Source of the DNA: Kappaphycus alvarezii
Taxonomy: Eukaryota > Rhodophyta > Florideophyceae > Gigartinales > Solieriaceae
NCBI GenBank assembly: GCA_002205965.3
Contig: NADL03000034.1
Location: 574,828-638,827, forward strand
Length of the DNA stretch: 64,000 bases
Direction: 5' to 3'
The translations under genes and the position numbers were made by a program. This document shows positions 44,566-56,303 of this stretch, piece by piece. Below the pieces are notes generated by a model, which made no database searches, had not been told where the DNA came from, and saw only the letters and a list, made by a program, of their open reading frames with translations. Positions within the stretch are counted from its first letter, which is position 1, and each line of letters opens with the position of its first letter.

Positions 44566-46100
44566 ACGTCCAGTTTCAAGTTGGGAGGCCTGCTGTCAAG
44601 GCCTTTCACTATCCCTCCCACTTTCAACTTCCTGATCGAGTCCATGTTTGCGTGCCCAAGACGATTGTGCCACAGTTTCATGCCCGAGTCACTGCCAGTA
44701 TCTATGAACTGTACTGCGGTGTGTGACGACTCATCTCTTTCCAGGGAATACAAATTTACATGGTAGACCCCTCCAATGGCCTTACCAACAAACTGAATGA
44801 CACCTTCCTTAGTTCTGCTGCAAGTGTTCCTTCCAAGTTCACTCTGAATCAGTCCATGCACAGGCCTGCACATGATAGTAGTTTTTGGTGGAGACCTGGG
44901 ACAGGCAGCAAGTTCACGAATAAGAAGGATTATCTCATATTCATTGTATGGACGAAGGTAGGTTCTTACCCTTAGATCTCCCTGATTTGTAGCAAACAGT
45001 GCCCTTCCATCACCGAGCACTATGCCGCGCCGTTCAATTTCCCGTAACCCTTCTAGCCATTCCGCGTTCGAAAACATGTGGTTTGACGCTCCAGAGTCTA
45101 GCAGAAACGTGTGATTACCGTCAGGGGTAGTACCATTCCCGGCTACAAGGAAGGCAGTCTCATTTTCACTGTTGCAGATGGAGTCACGCACTGCCTTGTT
45201 AGATTCTGTGCCGGCCGTGGGGCGGCAATCATGCCCGGATCTGAGTTTGTTCCTTAGGGCAGTGAGTAGCCGGGGAGGGTGAGATGCCCCTCCTGAGCTG
45301 TCCCTCCTGCCAGTTTCATCGAAAAAGTTAGCTCTCCTTTCACTTGCCCTCCTGTTAGGGCAGTTCCTTTTGAGGTGACCGATCTTGTGGCAAGCGAAGC
45401 ATCTGCGCCTCTCCGATTCTTCCCCTCCTAATCTTCCTGGTCGAATGCTATTTCTGCTCCTAAAACCCGCCGTCAAGGCATGGCCATGATCTTCTCCACG
45501 AAGTTTGCTTCCACATCCGCGCATCAATTGCTCTTCATACTCTTTCAAGAGTGTCGATGCCACTGTCTCCCGATTTAGGGATCCTGGCCTAGTCTGCAGT
45601 GATGCAATGAACGGCCCAAACGGAGAACATGTCTTTCCTCCAAAAGCCGCTAGCAACATAGCAACCTGAATGTATTTTGCGATCTTACTCTCCATTGCCT
45701 CCAATCGGTTGAATGTTTGCTCAAAGGAGTCAACAAAATCCTGCATGGACTCACCACCATACTTCATTGCCGAGAAACTTGTCCGCAGCTGGACTTTACT
45801 GGCTGTGTTTGACACGGCGTACCTGTTTTGAGTCCTCTTGCACATTGCATACGGATTTCCTTTGACTGGAGTACAGAGCCTCAGTGGGCGATCGCTGAGA
45901 CTTTGAATCAAAATTGCACGGGCAGTTGCAATATCCTTGCGATCTACCGCACTGAGCTCCCTCCCTTGACCCAGTACGTCCACCTAGATGGTCCGAAGAA
46001 CTGACTTTGCCTCGAGTGGAGCTTCAATTCTCGCATACCACAGCTCAAAGTACTCTCCGTGATGACCAGGAAACTTGAAAACCTTCTTATCTTGCTCCAT
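44490..46100 (-). pseudogene. copia gag-protease and pre-integrase region, with in-frame TAG
   Basis: The natural start is the ATG at 46100 (MEQDKKVFKFPGHHGEYFELW). A TAG at 45984-45986 interrupts after 38 codons, and the frame then runs open to 44490. Within the 497 codons after the stop are a capsid-like helical region (MQDFVDSFEQTFNRLEAM), a CCHC zinc knuckle CFACHKIGHLKRNC at residues 195-208, the protease motif LLDSGASNHMFSN with Asp296, and the pre-integrase motif LWHNRLGHANM. The order is typical of copia. The overlap with the integrase frame at 44490-44565 marks a frameshift. Confidence 0.88.
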
Positions 46101-46296
46101 CACAGAAAGAGAAATGAAAGGGGGGTGCAGAGATCAGACGTCAACAAGCTTAGTGCTCGTGTCGAAGAAAACAAGGTTAACCCCCATCAATAAGGTAGAT
46201 AGAGAGTAGCAGTGGAAAACAGAAGGGATAGATTGAGTAAAGAATGAAAGTGTGCGAAACTAGGTTGATGGGTGGGCTAGGCCCATAATCCTTTTA

Positions 46297-46718
46297 TGTC
46301 TGTGGCTGGACGTTGGTTAGTTGGGACTTAATTGTTGCGCCCAATACTTTACTCAAGAATAAAATTAAAAAATAAATCACCCTGGTAGAACACATGAGTT
46401 GTAGCGCAGTGAAGCTACCTAACTTGAGCTACCCAAACGGCCCGAGCTGCCGCGAACGTGGTAAGAGGCAGTCCTGACCACAAAACTTCTCCGAAACCCA
46501 CGCCCAGCGAATGATTTCCGCAGCCTTGTTACTGTCCTTCTGCAACCAAACCATGCAGCACCACGTGCCTGCTGAATTGAAACTCTAAGAAGGATAACTA
46601 TCAAATGACTGAGACACGGCTGAGACTGATAAGTATAACGACATAGAATCACTATTAAAACATAGAAAAGGAGTCAGAACACAGATATGAGAGAGTCGCA
46701 CAAACTGATATGACAACA
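46297..46718 (-). repeat. 5' LTR of copia element
   Basis: 422-base direct repeat of 41501-41931, carrying the promoter side of the element. The stretch downstream of it (46101-46296) would hold the primer-binding site and leader; I could not match a tRNA end. Confidence 0.9.
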
Positions 46719-48060
46719 TTAAAAAGGAGCTTTTGGTACGCATGATGCGGAATGAACTGTAAAAGGTCGACTCATAAAGCTGTATTGACTCATAGGTTAC
46801 TTTCCTTACGTTAGTGCATTCTGCTCTGTTTAATGTTTTTGTTTTAACCATCGGGTTTTGAGAGCTTAGGCCACTTCCAAAAGTATAAACAACTAGGCCG
46901 CATTCAATTTGAAATATTTTGCGAATGTATCCCCCGGTGGTAGCGAAAATTCCCCTTCTACATTCAGGCCCTATAGAAGAGTCGTGCAGTGGCACGATAC
47001 GACCGTGCAAGTTTACATTTCTCAAGAAAAGTGTTGCAGGCGTCACGATTTCGGCGGCCTCTGGGCCAATCTAGCGCGGAACCTTTAAAAAATAATGGTT
47101 TTTGTACAAACGGCCAGCCGGAGGCGAGCTTGCGAACTCTTCTCTGGCTCGTTATTTACTACTTAGCGTGAAATAACCTAGTATGGTTGTCCGTACATGG
47201 GATGTCGCAATTTTCTTGTTGCCAACTGTGTTAATTGCCATTGCCTTGTACTAACCCGGCTGGAGATTATTTGATCCCGAAGATGGGCGATCGAAAACTT
47301 CCGATTTGGATTCTTCACAAATCCAATGAAACGTAAGACCTTCTCTAACAAGGCCTACACAGCCAAAAGGGACGAAAATAAAGTATCACCACATACAATT
47401 CTACCTGATCCGAACTATGGTTCCGAAAGCGCCATCATCGTTCTTTTTGCTTCTAAACATATCGGAATTGAACCTTCATTGTCTGCAGTCGACTTAAAAA
47501 ATCTTCATTGTGATAATTTCTCAACCTTTTTCACACACTGCAGTCCAAAGCTTACACCCATTTTCAGGTTTCCTGTCAAGGGCGACGTATTGTGTAAGTC
47601 CTTTTTGAATCCACTTCCCGCCAATTTCATACTACCTAGAAATGATTTCATCAAAACTAATTGAATATGAAGGATTGACATGACGGAGGCGATACTCTCC
47701 AATAGCTTCGAGAAAGTCTTTTAGTAGAATCTAGCGCCTTGAAGAAATGAATAATTCCTCAATTGCAAGAGGTTGAAATTCAAAGAGAGATATGTTACTC
47801 CGATGAGCCCCAAACCGTACAATGGCATTGTATTGCCAATAGTTACGGTCTGAATGTATTTGGCCAGAAATAAATTACCCCAAAAGCCCCTAATATCGCT
47901 AAAATCTGAGCATGTCATTAAAGTCAGAACCCAAAAAAATCTCAGAACTTTAGCTGCTGTGCATGAAATCAAACATCGAATCAAACAATCACAAAAATTT
48001 CCAAACCGACGTTTGAAGAGCAAAAAAATTGTAGAAAGCAGTATCATCACAAACAAACAC
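46719..48060. other. No recognisable gene
   Basis: A+T-rich. The plus frame 47326-47664 (112 codons) and the minus frame 46585-47046 resemble no family. Sequence at 47.7-48.06 kb is low-complexity A-rich. Confidence 0.35.
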
Positions 48061-48124
48061 ATTTATACTGCTAAGAATGCTCACTACAGTGGGCATTCTA
48101 GATTTTGCCAAAACGTCAAGCACG

Positions 48125-48146
48125 TATAAAATGCGCACTAAGGTGA
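48125..48146. repeat. Left inverted end of putative element
   Basis: ATAAAATGCGCACT matches in reverse complement the sequence AGTGCGCATTTTAT at 51956-51969. The arm itself is a half-decayed palindrome (GCGCACTAAGGTGAG). Confidence 0.6.
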
Positions 48147-48360
48147 GTATATAGGGGATTTAAAAAGGGATCTGCTCAACCGCACATTGCATGCTGCTGT
48201 TGTTAAAGATATTCCTATTCCGCCGAAAGGTATGTAGCAGCCGGTGATTGGTTTCTGATGTATGTCCAACATCTCAAATACGCAAAGGACTGCATACGTT
48301 ACGACCCCTTTCGTCGAGTCGTTACCAGTCCCCACTCAATCCGTTTTCACCCCCCTCAAA

Positions 48361-51300
48361 ATGCAAACCGCTGCGTCTGCTAGCGATGTAATTGTTGGGG
48401 ACCGTTTTCGATGGCGTACTCATATCTGTGGTTGTGGCTGACGAGAAAAAGTACGGAGTGGACGCGGTAGCGGCCGGCAAAAACTGGAAGGAAGGCAGGG
48501 AGACCTCTCGTAAGGATGGAGAATTTTTACAGCTCCCGGCCAAGACGTTATCATGGAGAAGGCGTTCGCCGATGAGATAATTGCAGAACGGAATCGTCTA
48601 TTCTATGGTTTCTCTGTAAGCCTGCTCGGCACGCAAAGACGCGCTAACGGTACAGATGGAACTAGATCAGGGCACATTGTTCTCATGATGGAGGATGTTT
48701 TAAAGCAGTGTCGGAAATGGTTGACCGGGATTTTTTGCGTTACATGGTCTTTTTAAGCGCCACATGGGCACAGACGACGTGTATAGCTCCGTCGCAGTCC
48801 TTCTCCATTCGTATTTGACAGGACTGAGCCCCTGAGAAATCGCTTTATGTTCTCGAAGCTCTCGGGTGCAATCCGACATCTCTCGAGCGGGTTAGTTTCA
48901 TCAGCATCAAAATTCCGGCGCACCCCGAGACTGGGCGCGGCAACCTGGGAGATAACGTTTGTGGATCATGGAGGGATGAAGTTTTCTTTCTGGACACATT
49001 TGAGAATACTACCTACGACATGTCCCGTAAGATATTTCTAACACCTGTTCATACCTTTGCGACGTTAGATGACGATGTTTACGGGACTAGAGCCAAATAA
49101 AATCAGGTCAAATACCTTAGCTCAAGAAAAACGGAGAGAGTGGGACATTTAGCAGATGATATAGCTGACGTCCTCTTCTGTGTGACACTCTCCGTCCGTT
49201 TTCTCCGCCGTGGAGAGCCACAGGCGGAAAACGTTGAGAAGCTTCTAGGAATTTTATCAGAAGGACGTGGATATCAGAGCCCGCATGGTCAAGTAATTAC
49301 CGCAGAGAAGTTATACAGTGATATGGCGCTTATCAGTACGTTTCTGGAGCTAGTTATAAGTTCTATATATTCACAATGCCTCAGCAACTCCTGCTTTGCT
49401 ACCGTTCGGGGGGAATAATTCTTAAACGCTGCAAGAAACGATGAAGAGGAGGATTGCGAGGAAATTGGCTAGCAGAAAGTCGACAGTGATAACTATAGCT
49501 ATTTCCGCTCCCTCTATACCTTGAGGAGAGGAATGATTCGCATAAAGTGATTAAAGAGGGTCACAATGCGGAGTCTTTGGTATCAAATGGTTCTCGGACA
49601 AGGTTTTATAGGCCGAGGCGATTTGTTTTTGAATGAAAGAGGTGATCTTTTCCCCAAATCTTTCCTTGCATTGAGGCTTGTGAAGTCGTTTGCCGGGAAC
49701 GGTGGAAGATCTGCAGTAAATACCGTGGCAGTGAGGGAGCAAGGAAGTAAGAAATACTACAACGTGCTTCGCTTCCTTTACCGAGTTCCCTCTTCTATGC
49801 CGGAGAATCTAGAGTCATGGATAGCAGTTCACCGCACTGAACCAGTAGCTCACATGCTTTTATGCAAAAAAGACGATTACGGGCGCTTGGGCACACCACC
49901 TGTCACCTCCACTAGCGACAAGGATTTCATCGAGGGAATGATTCTAGGAGACATCAATGTAACGATGATTGCACAGAGGTGTTCTGAATGGATTGGACTG
50001 AGGCAGTTTCGAATTACAGGTACCGGCGCCGGATAGACCATCCTAAATGACAATGCAGTTCGCGAGCTTATTGGAATGCAGTCGCGGGAGTCTACAGCGC
50101 AAGAGGTGATTTTGTCTGGGAAGCTAAGTCTATTTGTTAGTCCTTGGTTCTCAACTGCAAGGTTAACCAAAGAAATGATGAGAGGCACAGAAAACGAGAG
50201 CGCGGGGTTTGCTGAACTATCTGCAAAGCCCTTCATAAAGGATGTGTATGAGTGCGACATGGTTTCAGCATTCTCCCTTGATGGGGTCGCGTTAATTTAC
50301 TCTGCGAAGTTAGGGCTTTGTGGAGACGACTCCCCCTCACTCGCGTCTGTCAAGGTCAAGACCAGTGTGGCTAAAAGTTAGCCTAGACAGGGCTGTTGGA
50401 ATAGCTACGTCGGACATTATTACTTGCAGTGTTGGATAGAGGCGTTTTCTAGACAATTTTACTGAGGAAAACGTCTGTAAAGTGATGTACGAAATGATTT
50501 TGGTTTCATTGATTTTTGTTGTGTACGTGTCCACAGCGGAAGTTGGCGTCATGTAAATTCTTGTCGCGAAGTGTCCTTCACGAGTGCAAAGAAGCACTGC
50601 ACAGAGGCGCAGAATCAATTTTATCCTGGGCACAAGACGAAGACCCAGTGGTGCCACAATTCGCAGATCGCGATTCCCGCCGTATCATTAAAGCACAACT
50701 TCGTTTCTGGAGAATCATAAACATGCATGATAAAGGTAAAGGCCCCTTCCCCCCTCTAAAGCTCTTCAAACACGCTTCAAAAATTCTCTATTCAAAGACG
50801 AAAGAAAATATAGACGGCAGCGCGAAATGGCGACCTATTTTGCGCCCACCCACTTCATCATTTCGCTGGGAACAAAAACTCTGTCACAGACGTTAAAGTC
50901 TGTCATTTTGAAGGTATTTAGAGCTTAGAGGATGTCACCAAAGGAGCTGCTGGTATCATAGGAATACTTTGACGGCCTGGACGGGTATCGCGACGCTCTC
51001 AACCACGCGCAGTCCCTGGCTGACTTTTGCTTCAACTTCGAGAGAGAGTTGTTAGCACACGCATACAAGATCGAACGTAGTCACGAACCCCCCGGTACAG
51101 CTGCAGACACCGCAGATCTCATTGGCGAGGCCAATAGGCTAATTTTATTGGTCTGTAGGAGATGTAGCGCACGCCTCAGATCCTTTAACTTCCCGGATAT
51201 TGTTAAGCTGTGTCCAAAAGTGAATCCCAACAAGCAACGGCAAACACCAGGATCTAAGAGGTACTTTGCCTTATGCGTAAGTGTGGCCAAGTGACGCCGT

Positions 51301-51610
51301 ACGATGATCAAGTGCACTGCATGCACCAGCATCTGTTCGTCAGTGTGAACACAGGGCAGCGTAAAAGCTGCCAGGGGGAGGTTTGCACGAAGCGGCAAAA
51401 CTTATACCAAAAGAAAGTGAATCCTCAATAGCTGAACAAAATCACAGCATCGGCAGCGCTGCAGAGCCTCGCCCACGTCGGAGGTGGAGTAGACAAACAG
51501 GGCAAGATGCTGAAGGAGCTGACGTGCAGAATATGGAACTAACGCTTGAAATACCTCAAAGAAAAAGACGAATGCACGAAAGGTGGCCTTCCACGGTACC
51601 TACTGTCTGA
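48361..51610 (+). pseudogene. Large decayed ORF, transposase/nuclease-like, family unknown
   Basis: Coding-like pieces run in order on the plus strand: 48361-48756 (start MQTAASASDVIVGD), a stretch at 48.76-49.1 kb in shifting frames ending THTFATLDDDVYGTRAK, then 49140-49418 (GQVITAEKLYSDMALISTF), 49566-50036 (NVLRFLYRVPSSM, LESWIAVHRTEP, GLRQFRITGTGAG), 50076-50381, 50516-50896 (FPPLKLFKHASKILYSKT), 51049-51294 and 51383-51610. Together they imply a protein of ~1000 residues. TLDDDVYG and ITAEK are acidic motifs of the sort used by DDE transposases. AFSLDGVALI followed by SVKVKTS resembles a PD-(D/E)xK nuclease signature with Glu changed to Lys. Both assignments are tentative. Many stops and frameshifts: not functional. 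Confidence 0.5.
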
Positions 51611-51732
51611 AAGTAGAATGGAAGAGTCACCTGCTTGTAGTACCTAGCTGATCCAGGGCTGTGCAAAAACAGCGGCACTCGACCCACGGCCACAAAAAGA
51701 ATCTATTCGTAGTCACAAAAGGCATTAAACGC

Positions 51733-51972
51733 GCAAATAATGGCCACTACAGTGCGTATTTGCAAATCTCCACCTGATCTTCAGGTGCCAAAGTTCCGAG
51801 CTTTGACATTCCCAAATGCTTGGAAGCAATCTCCAGATAACTCTGAAATAACTCAACATCATTGGAACACGTGATTTCTTTGACACATTCTCGGGAGGCT
51901 ACTTGAGAGAGAGATTCGGCTTAGGTATTGGACTTAACATACGTTTCGCACTAAAGTGCGCATTTTATGGGT
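51733..51972. repeat. Right-end palindromes of putative element
   Basis: Two palindromes of the theme rATGCnCACTnnAGTGnGCATy: one at 51728-51757 (GCGCAAATAATGGCC...), the other at 51948-51969 (CGCACTAAAGTGCG, a perfect 14-base palindrome with a two-base centre), followed by CATTTTAT. Confidence 0.6.
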
Positions 51973-54480
51973 ACATTAGGGATATGAAATACGGAAATTT
52001 TTTCAAACCTTGGGGAGTACAAGCTGTAAAATTAAGCAAAACACTGGGCCGCAAAAATTTCAAAGTCTTGATTTGATAGATGTACTGAAATTCACCATTA
52101 TATCGCTTCCAATCCGCTATTTGCCATTTGCAACTGCTTTTGGCCACTCAGATTCCGTTATTAATGTTCTTAAACTTTTAAAATGAGGTTTTCGGTTTAA
52201 ATTGAGCCTTAACTCGGCTTGTACTTAGGCTCATCCCAACATCAGATTCCGCAGGAGCATCAGTCTCCACTGACGCATTTCCTTGGACCGGCCTTTCAGC
52301 TTCTTGTCTCCAGAGCTAATTGAATTGGGCATCAAACCTGCTATTTCCTCTAGAGAAGGAACTTCCCCTTTTTTGATACTCGATAAATGGATTGAAATTT
52401 GTTATCAAACATCGAGTAACACAGTTACTGACAACAATTATTTGGATCCGTCCGCAATTGCGCACTCTCTGCATTTCTACGACTGTTTTGGACAGGATTT
52501 TTGTCTCCCAACTAGATCCATAGAGCCTTCTGCGTCAGATATGAGTAATTCCGCTTTCATGTAAACCTTATTTCAAGGACGAGACGTCTTTCGTTTGACT
52601 TAACCATTTTGAAGTGATTTCGAGTGATATTGAGAGAGTGAGACGGTTTTCAGGGACAGTAAACGTGCAAAAACTCTGAATGAAAACATTGCACCCCTAG
52701 AAGGAACCTACATCTAGCAGAGCAGGCCTGCTGCACGGGCGATACGTGCCGGTTTTTGATACTGAACCCTGAAGATCACAGATCCGCTGTGTGGTCTAAC
52801 AACCTGTCCATGGGTCTTTTACAATGTTCTCAATTCCGAGGGAGCGAGTCATTGTAAATGGGCATTATGATGTAGCGGCGTTACACATTACTCCAGTACA
52901 CCGCAGACACTTCCGTATCGATGGTAGGATACACCAGTAGGAATGCGGCGCCGGGCCCTTTGCGAAATACGAGGCCGCGTATCCGGTTCCTCACTTCGGC
53001 GGCAGCGCGATGGTTGGGATTCAGGGAACGAGCCTATAATTCGTCGTTCCAGGGTTCCCAGGCCCACTTCTCCTTCAAAGTCCACGGTGATCACCATATA
53101 CACTACAGAAATGTCTCTCAACGGACTGACCGCCATGAAGACTCATACCTTTTGGGCCGTGGCACTACATAAGGGCTATTTTTTTCAGGGTAATCTTCAC
53201 AGTAGATACTTCAATGCAGAAAACTTACGCATCTTGTTCTGCCGTAATTGAATGTGTGTCATAAGGGCCCATTCAAGATCAAGATTCAGATGGTGGGTAG
53301 ATGCATTGTAGTGGCTGCTAGCGATGAGAATATGGTACGATGATGGCGGTCCATAGCTGTAGAAGCTGTATGTCGGTAAGGAAGTTGTTTCGGAGGACTT
53401 ATATGGTCTGGATAGCAGCTGTATGGGGCGTAGTGGTCGGCACTGGGGGATGTGGGAACCGGTGGAAAACCCAGCGAAGTGCAAGGCGACGCGGGTGCCC
53501 CTTGAGGATGTGGGAGGTGTGGAAGGATGGAAAGGACTAAATACGTGTCGTGGCGGATGCGTGGCAGGGTCAAAAGCGACGTTGAAGGCAGCATGAGGGG
53601 CTATTGTGGGTGTTCCAGACAGAAATATAAAGTTGAGATGGGTGCGACGGGGGAGGGGTTGTGATAGTTTTGTGGGGTACCAAGTTTGCTCAGTGCGTTG
53701 TGATGTATTATATGTTGAAGATATGTCCTTATCGCCTCTGTATTTTTGAAGTTGCTACCATTCTTTTCTTCTGTAAGGAGTCTTGCTGTTCGAGTTATGA
53801 GAAAGTATCTGTCTCGATATTAGTTTCATCTCTTGATGTTTTATTTTGATTGCGTGGAAGGTAGCATTAGCTCCAAGGGAGAGATTATATTTTGAACCCG
53901 CAATCCTGACGGGATTGTTGTCTATCCTTTGGATTAGTACTCATACTGAATTATGGTGACTGGATTTTTTTGCCGCATTTGAAGCTTTAATGGCTTTATT
54001 TGGCCTCGAACAGAACTGTCAAGTACAAGGTAGTGAAATCACACAGTATAAGTACGGCCACCTTCATGAAGGTAAAGAACTTGACCATCTACAGAGCCAA
54101 CGAAAAAGGTCTGCACGTATCAGTGTAATGTGCGGGCTTCCATGGTCTTCTGATTTCCTTTGCCCATCTGGGTGGTGGCATGGACCTTGGAGAGAAATTT
54201 TGAGGCTTGTCGGTGGAACACAATGTTGAGATCTGGGATTTGGAAGATGAATCGTACTCAAGATAAGTGGATGGTGTTGAAAGTACCTTTCCAGCGTAAA
54301 AAGGATTGATGAATTCCGCTTAAAAGATAGGTCGGTGCATACCCTCCGAATATATCTTTTAAAAACATTTTTTGTCCACCCTCGCATTCACTGGATTTTT
54401 TCTGACTCACGAAGACGAATAATTATCTAATTATGAATAATTTTTTGCTCTGTGAATTAGTCACCTTGTGTCACTATATC
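51973..54480. other. No confident gene; G-rich degenerate tract inside
   Basis: 53.28-53.66 kb is a G-rich, weakly repetitive tract similar in style to 39.64-40.28 kb. Frames at 52283-52564, 52888-53251 and 53990-54229 resemble no family. A plus-strand fragment near 54.07 kb reads VKNLTIYRANEKGLHVSV and looks coding-like, without identity. Confidence 0.35.
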
Positions 54481-54539
54481 ATTAACGTCCCACACGGCCC
54501 GAAGATTGGAATTAAAGTGCAAGGGGGGTTTGAGCTTCA

Positions 54540-55949
54540 AAGTTCGAGGGAAAACTACCACGGTGGAGATCTTTCAGTGCAAATAAGGCCGTAGGAAACC
54601 ATATTTCAACCATATTAAAAGTTGTGAGCAAAAAGAGAGGTCCAAGTACCGCTTGATATCAATGCCATTAGAGAGCTGCTGTCTTTTCAAAGCACTCTTG
54701 GCAAGTGACAACTCCTATTCTTCTCTCTCTCTGTGTCATAAGTTGGAGCCTTGCCAATTTTTAATCCGAACACGGCGCTGGACTCTTCTGGTGACAAATT
54801 AGCAGTAGCTCGGATAATTATCTAAACAATTCCACATTCAAATTTTGGATCGAGAATTATGGAAGCATTCTTTTTACTCTCAAATCTAGTATTGAGTACT
54901 TCTAGATAACTGGAATGAATAACCCCCTAACACCAAATAAAGTTACGTCATCCCATTGCAACTCTTTTGTAACAAAATCCAATTCTTTCATATTTTCAAC
55001 CAATTTGTCAATAGTCCTGTTTGGAGTCGCGTTTGGAGTCAACTCATCAATTTAATCTATCCGCAACTGCGAAATAAATTCACGAAGCAACTGATATCGT
55101 TTGAGCATCTCATAAGTTGAGCTCCACCTATCACAACTGCAGCCTTTAGCTCGGAGCGGTCTTAGTTTCCGCAGCTTCGCGGAAGGAACAAAGTTCTTGA
55201 GTTTTATCATTGTAATCTGTGAGTAGGAAATACAGTGTCAAGTTAAAACGATGACTGGCACAGCCGATAAAATGAACATCTGCTCTGGTTCCTAACGCCT
55301 TTTTGGTTGCGAAATTATCACCTATAAGAACTGCAAAGTTGCTCCAAATATAAGAGAAAAGCTCTAGAATATATGACAAGTACTCATGGTGTCCGTTTGC
55401 ACTGAGCGATTCCTCCTCACCCATCGGGGGAAAAGAAAGCAACACCCTATTATATCATCCGGGAAAATGTAGCAACGTAGTGAGTATGCATACAAGTCCA
55501 ACCGTCAAAAACAAGCGCAAAGTATCTGTCAAGATAGTAGCAATCTTTTTTTGTTCAACGCCCTTTGTTAGTTTTCCAATATACTTCAAGAGCGTTTCGA
55601 TTGAGATTGAATCATGCTTGACATGGCTTTTCATGAAACCGTTCTCTACAGTAGAGAACGGTTGCAATCAAAGACCAACAATTTCAATGCACGCATGAAT
55701 CGTTTGCGTTTTCTTTGAATAAAACGAGTGGTCCAGGTTCTTAATATCGTGACCGGTGCCATAGTTGTTGCCTATTTGCCTATACTCTGGATGAATTCTT
55801 GTTATGTGTGTGCACATATTGGTACAGCCACTTCCCTTAGACAGTCTCTTGACTCCACATTTGTAAGTCCATATCGAACTTCCTAATGCATCTCGAGTGA
55901 AAAATGCTTCTACCAGTTTCTTTCCGTAGAGCTTTCTTCCGCTGCTCAT
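54540..55949 (-). pseudogene. Decayed hAT-superfamily transposase with BED-type finger
   Basis: hAT transposases cut and paste DNA elements. Reading from 55949: a BED-finger-like N-terminus (WTYKCGVKRLSKGSG, MCTHITRIHPEY); then 55455-55667 with PFSTVENGFMKSH, SISIETLLKYIGKLTKGVE; 55146-55445 with FAVLIGDN (a catalytic-Asp type motif), GCASHRFNLTLYFLLTDYND; then, past stops, CDRWSSTYEMLKRYQLLREF and KELQWDDVTLFGVRGLF near 54.9-55.13 kb; finally ALKRQQLSNGIDIKRYLDLS and a broken dimerisation domain at 54.54-54.72 kb. The order matches hAT proteins. Several stops and frameshifts, so inactive. Terminal inverted repeats and an 8-base target duplication were not found. Confidence 0.8.
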
Positions 55950-56303
55950 TGTTGTAAAAGTGTTTCACGCGTTTAACGTGCGATTCACTTCCTAGAGTGG
56001 TACTCAGTCTGCTGTAGACATCAGAATGTAGACAGCAGATGTTTGCTATAAAAAAAGAAAAACAGATGAGCTGCCTTTTTTAGCGAGCAGAAGTGCTGAG
56101 GAAAGTTCGCTTCACGATCGCCGCAACTGCAAAATTTTTAAATATTTCAAGGGATGCTCAGGAACAATTCCCTAATTTAGGCTTCTGAATAATTATTTTT
56201 TGGTAACTTCCCAAGGGAAGTAATTTATTTTCTAGGAATTATTTAAATTATTAATTTTTAGATATATATTTTCGGGGGCTATGGGTCGGCGCGATGGAGG
56301 ATC
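55950..56303. other. A+T-rich, no gene
   Basis: Upstream flank of the hAT remnant. Contains the repeated short words AATAATTATTTTTTGG and GGAATTATTTAAATTATT. No open frame of note. Confidence 0.4.

Larger units (their letters stand above)
41501..46718 (-). mobile_element. Ty1/copia retrotransposon with both LTRs, inactive
   Basis: A 5.2 kb element on the minus strand. Two direct repeats of ~425 bases, each starting TGTTGTCA and ending ...GACA on the coding strand, enclose gag-protease, integrase, RT and RNase H in Ty1/copia order. A purine-rich tract (AAGAGGGA) lies directly before the 3' LTR. By eye the LTRs differ at roughly one position in ten, so the insertion is old. No matching 5-base target duplication is seen next to the LTR ends as drawn (CCTTA on the left, TTAAA on the right), and the primer-binding site was not matched to a tRNA. 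The polyprotein is broken by stops, frameshifts and lost catalytic residues. Confidence 0.92.
48071..51972 (+). mobile_element. Putative decayed DNA transposon with palindromic inverted ends, family not identified
   Basis: The left end carries ATAAAATGCGCACTAAGGTGAG at 48125-48146. The right end carries its near inverse, CGCACTAAAGTGCGCATTTTAT, at 51948-51969. Fourteen bases (ATAAAATGCGCACT) match exactly in inverted orientation. A second pair of related palindromes lies at 48073-48096 (GAATGCTCACTACAGTGGGC...) and 51733-51755 (ATGGCCACTACAGTGCGTAT). Between them is a ~3.2 kb broken plus-strand reading frame. Target duplication and exact ends are not established. Transposon status is inference from inverted ends plus one long decayed gene. 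Confidence 0.55.
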
